Below, in pieces: positions 1 to 11,800 of a stretch of 64,000 nt of DNA (its first letter is position 1; each line of letters opens with the position of its first letter). Position numbers and translations under genes: made by a program. The stretch is from Puccinellia tenuiflora (taxonomy: Eukaryota > Streptophyta > Magnoliopsida > Poales > Poaceae): contig QRDG01000621.1 of assembly GCA_012064385.1 (NCBI GenBank), forward strand, positions 682,001 to 746,000, given 5' to 3'. The notes below the pieces were generated by a model that was not told the DNA's origin, made no database searches, and saw only the letters and a program-made list of their open reading frames with translations.

Positions 1-2430
1 GAATGACAGACTGGAGTTTAGTATTTAGTTATCTTCACGTTCTAGGGTCCGGTATTTACTATTGTTTTGACAATATATTAGTTGTACGCTATTTTCTTTG
101 ATCCATATTTTCTGAAAATCATTTTACTATTGTTTTGACAATCCGGGTTGTGTCTCAGAATGACAGACTGGAGTTCAGTATTTAGTTATCCTCACGTTCT
201 AGGGTCCGGTGCACGCATCCGCCACACTTCAATCGCATACATCATCTCTATGCATTTCTGATGTTGAAAAAATTCCTGCCTTGGTAATGATTATTAGTAC
301 CTAATGACACCAGAGGAGGATAGTCCAGTTTTTGTAGTGGCCTTCGATCAGCATGGTGCGGCTGACCAGGCAACCATTCATAAACTGCTTTTGTTTTTTA
401 ACAAGATGTCATTCGCGGATGTGATTTGCGTACTAATTGATATATGCTAACGGCAAATATTCCTTTCATCCGTACAAAGTGTAGTAGTTTAGTGGAACCG
501 CATGCTGTGAAGGCTGCACAAAACCGGGAGATGAATGATTGTTGTGAATGCTGAGAGAAGAAAGCAACGTCGTGTCTACTGATCCCGCAAGCAGCAAGCT
601 GGTCAGTTTGTTGATACGACGAGCTCTTATTTGTGTCCAACTGTATATAAGCACGATTCATTGCATTTTGAACCAGGAACTTGTTAGGTTACTGAAAAAG
701 CTTGGTCTGCAGGCAAGTTTTGGATGCTTCTTTCTCATTGGACCTTCACTGCCTGAATTGTTCTTCCGACTAATATTGAATTATTTTGCCTTTTTTCTAT
801 TAGGTTTCTGCTGCTCAAGATGACTTAGCAACTATACCTGAATGTGCTGGTATAGAAAGAGGAAAAGGATCAATTAAATAGATACCGATTTTAACTATGC
901 CTGATGATGGTCAGTTTTACAAATGTTTCTCAGCCTAGATTTTTTTTTTCTCCTGTAATGTACTACAAGATAAATTCATACAATATATTCAGTAATTATG
1001 AATTACCTCAAGGCTCCTCTGAACTTCCGCGCGGCCTCCCATCTGCAATGGCTTAACCTATGATAGCCGCCGTCGTGCTTGGGAAGGTAGTGAGAACCTT
1101 TTTTCCCTATGGCCATTGAACTGGGAGGTGTGCTGAAACTTTAGATATAAGGCTCAGAATTCCTGCTCTTATAGCATAGCAGAAAGAGACCACCAGAAGT
1201 TCAATTACTTTTGTACATCTTATTTTGCAACTTTTAGGATGACGATTCTTTGATTTGAACATCTTAGCTTTCTTGCAAGTAGAACATATTTAGGTGTTGC
1301 CTTGATAACACTATAGTCTACTATTATTTTTTAGCGCTTCTGCTCTAATCTGATATCCCGGAAACAACTTTATTTTGGCCAAGGCAGTAACCGTTTGTTT
1401 AGGAAAACAGTTCTAGAATTAACAGAGTGAATTAGCAGTAATAATGCATGTGATTGATGTGTTTCATCTTTTAGGTCTTATTTTACTGTATTTTTCATAC
1501 TAGCACTTGAATTCAACATCAGTTGTGCAGACAGAGAACAGTTCTAACAACTGGAAGCTTGTTGTAGAATTAGGGCATTCTTACTGGTTGTATTTTATTT
1601 TTTTTTTTGAAAATACTGGTTGTAGTTTGATTGAACTGTCATTGCAAAATTCTTAGAGTCAGCTGCTGCGAGAATATAATATGACCGTTCCATATATTTT
1701 TTCGTTTGGTGTTGACCACTAAATGCTTGGGCTGTATCGAAGGTGAACTTTCGAGGGTATCGAAGGTGAACTTTCGAGCGTCATGGCTTCCATCGATTGA
1801 TGCCCATAATATGGTCGATGTGCTATGATTATTGGCAGAGCCCCATTGAATGATTAGCAAGTTTTGTAATGCACCAAGTCACATATCTTTTGATTATGCC
1901 ACATCCTAGCAGTTTAAACACGTCCTTGACACAAATAAGCCCATTTTTTACAGCCGTTTTCAGCCATATGAAAAATCTGGACATGCGTGTGTCACGAACC
2001 TGATACTACTGCTCTGAAGATCAAGAGGAGAACAGACAAGAGGCAACAGATCCGTGAAGCCCATCTGTTTGCGAGTCCGGAGGCCCAAGACTGACCTAAG
2101 GCCCACTAAGCGAATGGATGCGTGTGTCTTATCCCTGGCTGCGTCCAGCGGTGAAGGATGTATCGATTGTAATCTGAATAGAACCAGTTCCTGACGGAAC
2201 CTTCTCCTCTCTCTCCTTCACGAACTCGTTCGTTGAATTCTTCCTCCCAGCGTGACGCTGTGGAAATTGTATCAAATATTGTGTGATTCCTGGTGTTGAG
2301 AGAGTTAGGATCTACAGCGTGGTTGCCATTGATCAGCTTTAGAGGACCGAAAATTCCTTGTCATTGATTCTGACGACACAAAGGGTTCTCTCTTTTGCAT
2401 TGATTACTTTGCTCTAAGATGGCAACAGTA
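1..2430. other. Non-coding, unrecognised sequence with a short direct repeat
   Basis: I see no convincing gene here. The first ~52 bases recur at about 159-210 with few changes, and a 20-base piece starting TTTACTATTGTTTTGACAAT recurs near 54 and 121, so the left edge is a local direct duplication. The 548-823 reading frame has no recognisable motif. The 1990-2330 stretch looks like transcribed or LTR-like sequence, but no ends could be established. Confidence 0.4.
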
Positions 2431-2433
2431 TAA

Positions 2434-3354
2434 ATGGCTGGAACGGTTTGCTGGGATAACTCCCTTTGTTTGTTCCCTAATTTTTCTAATTCTCTCGCCA
2501 TTGCACGATTAAATCTTGAATGTTATGTGACATCTGAGGATGTGTGTGCTCATGCTGACAAGTCAACATCTATTGACCTTGTGAAGCAGTCTGTGCCACC
2601 TATACTGCTGCCATGTAAGATAGTTTTAGTTTTGGCAACAATTCTATTCCAGTTCATTGCATATTAATTTAATAATATATGTCATGTATATTTGTTCTTG
2701 GCTTCACGAGCTTTGATGTTGAAATGGATTTGGTATTTTGTTCTTCCTAATTTTTATTTTTCAGATGATGTTTTACTGGATATGGTGAGCGAGATACATG
2801 TTAGTGATTCTCTCACAGCGACACATTTGAAACCTGAATAATTTGTCAACTGTGATTGGAGTATTCAATTGTCATGGAGCTAGAAACTGGACTTGGCCAA
2901 TGAAAGAATTCTTATATGTTCGCCGTCAGATGTAGAGTCTCTCGAGGAAATCAATGGTGATGGTTGGAATGGAGGGTGAGATTTATGCTTTCAATTGATG
3001 TAAGTTTCTTTAACGGCTTATTCATGCTTGTCACTTCCATTTCATCCATCCCACTGGTAATGTCTTTAATTAACATCTCGTTTCCTGTTTCAGGTTGTCT
3101 TTCAAAGGCTTCAGAATAACCAGATTTGGAGGTTTCATTGTGTACCATGACATGTGAGATCTACTCACGTGTACGATGTGTTTAGGACCTGGGCAAGCGC
3201 CCAGGACGACCTCTTCAGCCGTGTGTGGGACATTAGCATACCTCGGAAGGATGCTGATCCTGACGCTCCTGTTCTTTCGACAGCAGCTCAGGTGCGCCTT
3301 CCTCTGTTCCAAGACAAAGAGGAAGAGCGAGTACGAAATGGTTTCTACAGTTAG
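2434..3354 (+). pseudogene. Unrecognised exon-like fragments, possibly captured gene pieces
   Basis: Short frames look protein-like but do not join into one reading frame. 2434-2667 is open for 77 codons. A 3' splice-site-like tract ending TTTCAG near 3093 is followed by a short frame rich in F, G, I and Y that stops near 3149. 3154-3354 is open for 66 codons with acidic and basic character, containing VFRTWASAQDDLF and ending RNGFYS before a stop. I do not recognise the family. Because a Helitron-type end lies 430 bases downstream, these may be gene pieces carried by that element. They could equally be the last exons of a decayed host gene whose start lies outside the window. Confidence 0.25.
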
Positions 3355-3759
3355 CTCTTAGCAAGTTCTACATCTTCGTCACAAGATATAATTATAGAGG
3401 AGGTTCCTTACATGTGGAGTAAGTGATAGTTGTTTTTGACTCAATCGTAGTAGACCAACTTGGCTTGACTCATGTATCGTGTGTGTCCCTCTGTATTTGA
3501 GAACCGTTGTGTGGTGTATTTTTTCACCCAATGTTTTGACTTATATTTACACTGATATGAGAATGTCTTAAGTGCTCAGGAATTAGATAGTTAAATAAAA
3601 CAGTCTTGTCCTTGGATTTGGGAGGCGAGGCGAAGATATTGGTTGGAAAGGGAAGATGAATAATATCTACAACATAAAAATTTATACTTTTCTACAAACT
3701 TGGAAGAAGTTTAATGTTTTCAATCAAATCAGAAAATCTCTTTTCATCAAAAGATTAAA

Positions 3760-3788
3760 CCCGTAGCAACGCACGGGCATTTTGCTAG
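3760..3788 (+). mobile_element. Helitron-type 3' terminus
   Basis: The sequence has a GC-rich hairpin with arms CCCGT and ACGGG (3760-3777), a short spacer, then CTAG at 3785-3788 followed by T. A hairpin about 10 bases before a CTRR end, inserted before T, is the 3' signature of plant Helitrons. Two very similar termini occur at 59044-59072 and 60054-60083. The 5' end (TC) was not located, so the element's length is unknown; it probably includes the exon-like pieces to the left. Confidence 0.5.
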
Positions 3789-3907
3789 TATCCTAAAAGT
3801 GTCTTTTGCTTCCGAGCTCCACTGATTCTGCTATTTTTTAAAATAAAAGATATATATTTAGAAGTTTTAAAAATAATTGAAAAAAATAGCGGAGGTAGAA
3901 AAAGGAC

Positions 3908-4777
3908 ATGTCAGCTTTTAGCGGAGAGACGTTGGGGCGACCTGGAGGGCGATTCTGGTCGCTAAGGTCGTCGGACAGCGGCTCCGACGAGGAGGATGCC
4001 GGGAGGACGCCGGAGAAGACAGGAGGTTCACCGGAAGAGTACCTACGTACCCTGACGTCAGATCCGACGAGGGATCTGGTCGAGGGTCGCTCTAGGGGAC
4101 AGAAGCGGTTGGAACGGAGACGTCGGCAGCGGACGGGGGCAAAAGAGCTCATGGTTTCTCCGGTGACTGCAGGTCAGATCGCAAGTCTTCTTGGCGGGCA
4201 TGGTGGTCTTCCGCGATAGCTTAAGGTGCCAGTGACGGAACCGACGACGTTCAGGCTACAAGACAAGTTAGATGGGGCGGCGTGGACTGTTGTGCAGCGA
4301 CACTGGTCATCTTCCTCGACGACGGTGATCCGAAGTGAGCGGGGTTCAGAGTCTTCAAATTTTTCAAAATGTGGCATCTCAGCTGATTGCCAAACGGGCT
4401 CACGTTGGTCTGAAGGATCCTCTAGATCGTTGGGCCATACGGGCCGCAACGAGGCCAATGCTGGTTTTGGACTTTGTAGGATTTTTGGGGCTACCTGGAT
4501 GCAAAATACGCAATTTGCGCCTAGGGTTACCAAACAATCACTACGCGCTGGCGGCGTGCACCCTTCCGTGGGCGCAACCATGGCGAATCGAGGTGGTGGG
4601 CGATCTGGGAAGTTTGACGTCGGTGCAGGACCAAGCGGCGCGGCGGGACAAAATGGGAGTGGCAACAATTATCGAGAGGTTGGGACTATGGATCTCACAT
4701 GCTACCATGCTCCTAATTTAAAAGAAAATCAAACAATTTTACAAAAAAGTGTGAATGTTTATAAGAAACGTGTCTAG
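3908..4777 (+). pseudogene. Broken ORF1/gag-like repeat-encoded protein
   Basis: Open frames at 3908-4219 (103 codons) and 4226-4777 (183 codons) lie almost end to end in GC-rich DNA, unlike the AT-rich flanks. The first is rich in charged residues (SDSGSDEEDAG and a basic stretch ending RLERRRRQR), resembling the start of ORF1 proteins of grass non-LTR elements. The second is rich in S, G and R with no clear domain. No reverse transcriptase follows. It may be a truncated LINE ORF1 or a decayed repeat gene; the evidence is composition only. Confidence 0.25.
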
Positions 4778-4779
4778 AA

Positions 4780-5610
4780 CCTCAAAACATTGCAGGTGCA
4801 AATTCGAAAAGCACATTTTCAAACAAAAAAGACAAATCTAGTATGAATAGTGTCACAAAAAACAAAAAATCCACACTATTTACATATGGATTTGTCTTTT
4901 TGTTTCTCAATTTTCCTTTTGAAATTGTACCTAAATTTTTTGGTGGTTGTAGACACATTCCTTGTGAATATTCATAATTTTTATATAATATTTTAGAACA
5001 TTTAAAATTGATTTTTGCAACGGGAGCATGGTAGCATCTAAAGGATGATAGCACTATATATTCTCTCGAGACGGCAGCACATGGCGACTTCGTTTTTGGT
5101 GGTGCTTTTTGAGTATCCGAGTCTCAATTTTGGGGTGACCGATCTTTATTGATTGTATCTGGCAATGACGGATTTCTAGCAATTTTCTTGTTGAAAGCAT
5201 TGTTTGAAGATTTCTCAGACTTTCTCCGGATGAAAACCCATGATCTATGATTAGATCACGACGCTCGTGGACTGTTCCCTTCTTCAAGACGTCGCTGCTA
5301 GAAAATCTCTTTCGTAACCACTGGATTATTTCGTGTTGTCATAGGTAGTGGTTGTTTATGCTACTATGACTCGTTGGACGCTTAGACGGGATGATGAATC
5401 TTTTTATTTATTTTATTTATTGTGTGCATCCTTAATATCTGGAGTAGCTCGGAATATTAAATTGTTGTAGAGGTCGGGTATCATCTTGGTATTAATATTT
5501 CTCATTATCGATTTTTATCTTTCTACCAGCATGTAGTTGACTTACTGCAATGCACTTACTGCAATGCCATGGGTCAATCGTTTGTGCGTCACGTAATCAC
5601 TGGATTATCG
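4780..5610. other. No gene seen
   Basis: AT-rich sequence followed by mixed sequence. No coding frame or transposon terminus is recognisable. Confidence 0.4.
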
Positions 5611-5627
5611 GAAATCCACTTTGGTGC

Positions 5628-5936
5628 CCGGGTGCACCTGCACCCGGTTTGCTCTTTGATTTTTCAAAATTTGAAAATGCTTCGGAAAAATCTGAAAAAA
5701 AATTGGACACAAACATACGCAAGTAATGAACACTCGTGAAAAATTTCGACAGAAAATAATAATTTTTCTGCTCTGTGAAAAAAAGACAAATTTCTGACAA
5801 AAAACATACTTTTTAGATCTCAGTTTTTGTCAGAAATTTGGCTTTTTTACACAGAGCAGAAAAACTGTTATTTTCTGTCGAAATTTTTCACGAGCGTCCA
5901 TTACTTGCGTATGTACCTGCACCCGGGCACCAAAAC
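5628..5936. mobile_element. Foldback MITE (long inverted repeat)
   Basis: The left end (TTTGGTGCCCGGGTGCA) and the right end (TGCACCCGGGCACCAAAA, about 5919-5936) are inverted repeats. Inside them, about 5714-5810 and 5818-5917 are near-perfect reverse complements, for example GAAAAATTTCGACAGAAAAT on the left and its complement on the right, around a loop near 5811-5820. The whole piece can fold into one long hairpin. It encodes nothing. I could not settle the target duplication, so the superfamily stays open (Mutator-like is possible). Transcription through it would give a double-stranded RNA able to feed small-RNA pathways. Confidence 0.7.
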
Positions 5937-5939
5937 ACC

Positions 5940-6952
5940 TCCCTCCTGGATTATTTCTTATATATCGAAATTGTACGATATTCACCCGTGCTCCAATGAG
6001 TAATCATATAATCAATATCCATATTTGAGTAATAAGCCACTCCAGATTCATATTCGAGAATATCTATAAGGCGTATATGTATTTCTTTTGAACATATGAA
6101 AACGGAAGTGGAAATGGCGCTATCCGATTGAGGCTCAGAAACGCTAAAGTTGATTTACAATAATTTATGCACTGTAGATAGATATAAAGGGAAATTAACA
6201 ATTAACAAAAATAGTTACCCATATGCCAATGGCTATTTAGTAGAAAAAATATATGATACATTCCGTGAAAATTGATGAAATATGAACACACTGCACAGCT
6301 TAGAACGCCAAGAGGAGCAGCTGGGCCGAAGGACACCAAAATATGAAATCAGGACTGAGCAGTTCGAAATAGCAGAATATATGATGTTGGGAAATATTTG
6401 GAGTATTTAGGTGCTTCTGTGCTCAGCTTTTCAGTTAGTTCAAAGCCACTACAGATACCACAGGTTCTAGCAGAATCCGTAGCAACCAATACAGGAACTA
6501 CTTTATGTTTCCAAATCACTGATTACTTCCTGAATAAAATCCTGCTGGTTGCATATCTTTCCCTCGGTGAAGTATGAATCTCCTACACAGGGTTAAAGCC
6601 AGTCATCAGAGAGTGTGAATGGCAAATAAATTTGACATGAATCGAATTAAAATTTATAATGCCGGAATGTAAGCAGTCATACTAGTGTAAGAAATAACTT
6701 AAGTAAAATTGAAACGTTGGAACACAAAGCAAACATTTTAATCTAGTAAATAGATTTTATGAAGGCTGGCAAACAAAATTTAGACTGAACACATTGTCCT
6801 AAGTTCTAAGATCCGTAAAGAACTATGTATCATTGAATAATACCTTCCAAAGGATATGTATTACCCTTGCCAAGATAGGAGAACGAATGTAAGTTTGGGA
6901 TACATTTGACAGACAAAGATAAAGCGTTGGCCTCGTGACATCCAAAAGTTAA
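5940..6952. other. No gene seen
   Basis: AT-rich intergenic sequence. No coding frame, repeat boundary or RNA gene was recognised. Confidence 0.4.
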
Positions 6953-8745
6953 GAGCAACTCCAGCCGTTGGCCCCCCCAGGCCGAATTGCCGGCGTTTTT
7001 TTGGGCCTGCGGGGGGCACCGGCGAAAAAAACCTGGCTGGGGACGGGCCGATTCCCAGCCGCGGCCCCAGGCCGAATGACAAAGATAATTGCAGAAACTA
7101 AAATTTGACGAACTTAGTCAAAATTTGTTCAAACTTAGGCGATATTTGTTCGAACTGGCGGGTTTCATACAAGATAAATAAAAAACATGAAACCAATAAA
7201 AACGGCGGCGGCGTCTACATGCCGAAGTGGCGGTAGAACTGCGTGTAGTCCCCGCCGCCGTCGTCGTCGGGCTCCTGCTTCGGCTGCTTCGGCGCGGTGC
7301 TGCTGCAGCCAGCTCCGGAGTCGCCGCGGTGGCTCGGTCCGGCGGCGTCCTCGTCCTCCTCGTTGTCGTCGAGGACGATGATGCGCTGCTCCTCGTGGAC
7401 CCGACGGCGAGTGTCGCGCATGCGCTCCTCCTCCTCCTTCTTGTGCTCATGCGCCGACCAGGCCAGCACGTCCTTGAGGCTCACCGCCGGCACCTCATTG
7501 AAGCTTGCCTGAGAGGAAAACGTCAAGCCCGGGAACTCCTCGGGGTCGCCGTCCGCTGACGCCTTCAGCGCCGACTTGACATACTACCCCCGGCGAAGCC
7601 CACGCCGGTTCCTTCTTGACGGCGGCGAGGGCGGTGCCGGGCACAAGCTTTGGCTTGACCAGGCGTGAGGAGCTGCGCGGCGCCGGCTCGTTGAAGACGA
7701 TGCCGCGGCTACGCGCACGTGGTGGCGCGTCATGGGGCTCCTCCACGCGGAGGAGCGGTGTCGCCGGCGTGCGCGGTGTCGAGCTGGCTGAACGCGAGGA
7801 CGAAGAGGAGGAGTCGCCGCCCATCCTCCGCGGCACCCAGGAGGAGCCGCGGCGGCGCTTGCAGCGGCGAGTTGTTGCCAGCCTCGATGTGGTCGAGGAC
7901 GAACGGGAGCGTGCGCCCGGGCACGCTCCACCAGGCCTTCCGGCCGTCGGAGTTGCCGCGCGCCGGCGCCGCCTCGAGGGGGCCGCGGTAGTCGTTGAGC
8001 TGCCGCTAGCGCCGCTCGGTGAAGAACGCGTTCCAGGACACGTTGTTCTCCACGTCCCAGACCGGGTTCTCCCGCTGCTCCGGCGTCATGGCGTCGCGGA
8101 GAGCGTGGATCTCCGCCATCCTGTCCTCGCCGGTGGGGATGGGGGGCACGGCGAGCCCCATCTGGCTCAGCCGCCATGCGCTGGGCGCGTGCATGACCGG
8201 CGGCACGGGGTAACCCACCTTGAAGAGGAGGCGGGCCTCGTCGTCACAGAGCCAATGGCGTGGGAAGCCAATGGCGTCGTCACGGAGCCAATGGAGTGAT
8301 GAGAAGCGTAGGGATCCCGGCAGTGAGGCGCGGTAATAAATAGCGGCGAGGCAGTAAGTGTGGCGCGCCGTAACTCCGCCGCGTGGCCGATTTGACTCGA
8401 CGGTGGTACGCCTGACCGGCGGCAGAGCACTAATGCGACGCGGGAGACGAGGCGATGAGGACGACGAAGCGGTGAGTCCATGACAGGGCGGGCCCACAGG
8501 AAGCTTCGCGCGGTTTCGCCCGGTTTCCCCTCCATTTCGCGCCATTTTCCTTTCGCTGGTGTCCCCAGGCGGAACCCGGCGCGCTGGGTCGCGCCGGGTT
8601 CCGCCTGGGATGCCGGATAAAATTTGGGCCGAATCCGGCGAAAAAAGAGGCCTTGGGGACGCTGGGGGGCGACTACGAGGAAAATGGGCCGCCAGCATCA
8701 AAAAAGGGGTACTGAGGTGCTCTCGGGGAGGCGGCTGGACAGTAA
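6953..8745. mobile_element. GC-rich insertion with imperfect terminal repeats
   Basis: An abrupt GC-rich block sits in AT-rich DNA. Its left edge reads GAGCAACTCCAGCCG, and the complement of its right edge near 8728-8744 contains ACTGTCCAGCCGCC, so the ends share CCAGCCG in inverted orientation. GGCC-rich low-complexity DNA lies just inside both ends. It carries the decayed protein gene at 7215-8270. The termini are too degraded to assign a superfamily, and no target duplication was confirmed. Confidence 0.4.
7215..8270 (-). pseudogene. Decayed grass-repeat protein gene (C-terminus DYTQFYRHFGM)
   Basis: Read on the minus strand, consecutive protein-like pieces lie in different frames. First is a segment with LLFKVGYPVPP and GEDRMAEIHALRDAM ending at an in-frame TAG at 8006-8008. 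Next is a piece with RKAWWSVPGRTLPFVLDHIE (about 7730-7960), then a serine-rich piece with GIVFNEPAPRSSSRLVKPK (7495-7836). Last is an acidic C-terminus with IIVLDDNEEDED and DYTQFYRHFGM (7215-7526). From memory this layout matches a highly repeated, uncharacterised grass protein family associated with transposons. At least one stop and two frame changes make this copy non-functional. No biochemical role is known to me. Confidence 0.5.
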
Positions 8746-8857
8746 ATTGATTAGCTAAAAGCATATTTGGAGATAACGACTGGGCTAGCCAAAACTTATT
8801 ATTTAAAAATTAAATGTTCATTTAAATATTTCAAATAAAATTGAAAAAATTAACATA

Positions 8858-11800
8858 TCATGGAAAAGTGAGGATCAAAGATGAGAGAAAAAGACAGTTA
8901 CCTATATGCACCTTGCCAATGCGTGAGATCTTTTTCCATTCAGAACTGTCTTCTACACTAATCTGCTTCACCAACTCATCTGGACAGCAGCCCATAATAT
9001 GGAGACATTGCAGGGAGGAGGGCAGGTCAGGAAGTGATTGTAGCTTCCCCTTCCCAGAACCAGATAGGAGCAAGTAGTTGAGAGAGCACAATTCTTGCAT
9101 ACGCAATGGCAGAGATTCAAGCGAGCTAGCACCCAATATCTTCAGGGATCGGATCTCTTTGCTGTTCTGTAGAAGCCATCGCTCAGGTAAGTTCTTCATC
9201 TGGCGTCCATCACTAATCACCAATCCTTTGGTGTGGCGAAGATCCTTGAGCGGCTCAAGAAGCAATACGGACGGGAGATCAATTTCAAGATAGTCAATCT
9301 TCAAGGAACCGGTAGGTATCGCCATATGTTCTTCTCCACCATCACCAATACCACTGGATCCATGAAGCGGCAAGGACAAACCAACCTCTGCGAGCTTACT
9401 GCAACTGCTGATTTCAGCTCAAAGAGGGACTGAAGGGAACCGAGCCCGGCCAAGGATAAGAGGTTCTCACACCCCATTATCTCCATGAACTTCAGTGACT
9501 TGAGACTCCTGAACACATCTGCAGAGGGGAGGGATAACAATCCTGAGCAGTTCTTCAGCACCAGCTCAGAAAGAAATGCTAGTCCATGCAATGACCCAAC
9601 CAACGGAAGTTCCATGTCGCCACACTGCATGATAAGTAATTTTTCAAGTGATGGAGACAGGGTCTTATCTCTGATTTCTCTTGATATCCTCAACTTTGGA
9701 CAGTTTCCGATCTCGAGTTCTCTAAGCTCATTCATTTCTAATGTTAGGGGTAAATACTCCAGATTTTTGCATGTTGTGATGCGTAGGATACGGATGGCTT
9801 TTATGTACTGTGTCTGTGCTAGAACGCTGTCATCAAGTGAATCTAAACTTGGACAAAAATTGACACGGATGTGTAGCAATTGGGATGAATCTGTCCCAAC
9901 GCCCTCACTACATGGCATGTCTATTCTTGGAAGTTTGATCAAGCCAACATCGTGTATTTCCAAATACACCAAACTGGGAGGTAGAACAGGCAATTGACCT
10001 AGTTCAGGGCAAGATCTTACGATGAGAGTATGAAGACTTGCAGGTAGAGATTTGTTAATAGAAAATGACGTGCACTTTGGTAGAGATGAGTCATTGCAGC
10101 CACAGCTGCAAACATGAGATGATTGACCAATCTGTTGTATTCTATGAAGGTGCTGCAATGTAAGATGTTTCAGCGATACAAACTCTTCTAGTGACGGGAG
10201 ATGCTCCCAATTTATGCATCTGATCAGCTTGAGTGACATCAAGTTGACAGAAAGTTTCTCAATCCAGATTGGAGATCTTACACCACCATAACCAGAAATC
10301 ATAAGATTTCTAATATCTGCATGTGGCTCACAATTATTAATAAGCAACTCATCGGTGCTGGTTTCTATAATAGAACGTGCTGACCACTCCAGAGACAAGG
10401 AATTGAGGTATTGCTTTTCATTCAACTTGGCATCAACAGCTTCTTCCGGATTCTCAACATTTTCAAGACCTTGCACCTGAAGTTCACGGAGATCTGTTAA
10501 ATTTCTGATTGCACTTATTCTGTTGCCTCTCTTTCCTTCTACCCTGTAGTTCTGTAACTCCTGAAGAGAAGTGAGTCTTCCAATAGGGAATTCACTAGAT
10601 TTATATAGCCCATAGCTTACATATCGTAGATGATCAATGTTTCCCAGATACCTCACTTCTCTAGGTTCTTTCTGCCAGCCAATGGAGCATTTAACAACTG
10701 TTAGGTGATAGAGCTTGACAAGTCCACATAATCCTTCTGGTGTTAACTTAGGTAGCTCGATGTAACGAAGGTGCTTCAAATTTGCAAGTCCAGAAAGATG
10801 AAATGTGTTCTCCAACTTTAAGTACAATAGACGCAAAGCTTTTGAGTTCTCTATAATAGTCTCAATAGCATGAACCATATCCTTGTTGACCAAATGTTGA
10901 CCTTCGAAAATAAAAGTGCGTACATTCTTAAAATGCGAGATTTTCTTGGCCTCCTCAATAGTTAAATGGTCAATGCAAGGAATATATATGTGCCGAACCG
11001 TATCCTTTTCATTTCCCAACATGATAGGATCAGTTATTCTTGCACATTCACCAGAAGAAACATACTTTGCCAATTCATGCATTAAGTCATGCATTACGTA
11101 ATAGTCTTCTTTTCTTTGAGTATATTTCACTGTTTCGAATTTCATTTCAAAAAATGATTTTCTAGTTAACTCAGCTAAGATTTGTTCTCCAATGTCCTCA
11201 AGCCTTCTTGATTCATTTCCTGCCTGTGAGATTAGTCCTGAGCTCATCCACATCAATACCAAATTTTTCTTTTTAAATTCATAGGACTGTGGAAATATGC
11301 TGCAGTATCGAAAGCAAATCTGAAGCTCAATTGGTAGGTGATAGTAGCTTAATCTGAAGACTTCCATAATATCCTTTTCAGTTCCTTTAAAATGGTCCAA
11401 ATCATTCAAGAATCTGTTCCAGTATTGAAGAGTCATATTACACTGCAAATGCCCGCTAACAACCTTTGTTAGCATTGGACATCCACCCAATTTTTTTACA
11501 ATTTGCTCTCCAATTAATTTTAAATCTACAAAATCATGTGGATTCATACCAGAAAATACATGGTGATTGAAGAGCTCAAGATTTTCACCTTCTTCTAGTC
11601 CTCCTATTATCAAACACTCCGATTCAATTCCCATGGCCTTTGCAGCCATATCTGCTACTGACTGCATTCGGGTTGTCAACAGAATTTTGCTCCCACTATT
11701 ACCCTTCAGAGGATCAAATACCTTTTCCCATTCATATATATTCTTATCATCCCAAGCATCATCTAAAACAAGCAAAAACTTAGTATGCAAGTTCAGTTCC

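Noticed and set aside
1990..2335. Possible solo LTR starting TGTCACGAACC
   Set aside because: No matching right end or target duplication could be established.
7118..8299. Several long frames on both strands rich in R, S, A and G
   Set aside because: High GC leaves few stops in any frame. Only the minus-strand pieces listed under the decayed repeat gene have consistent order and motifs.
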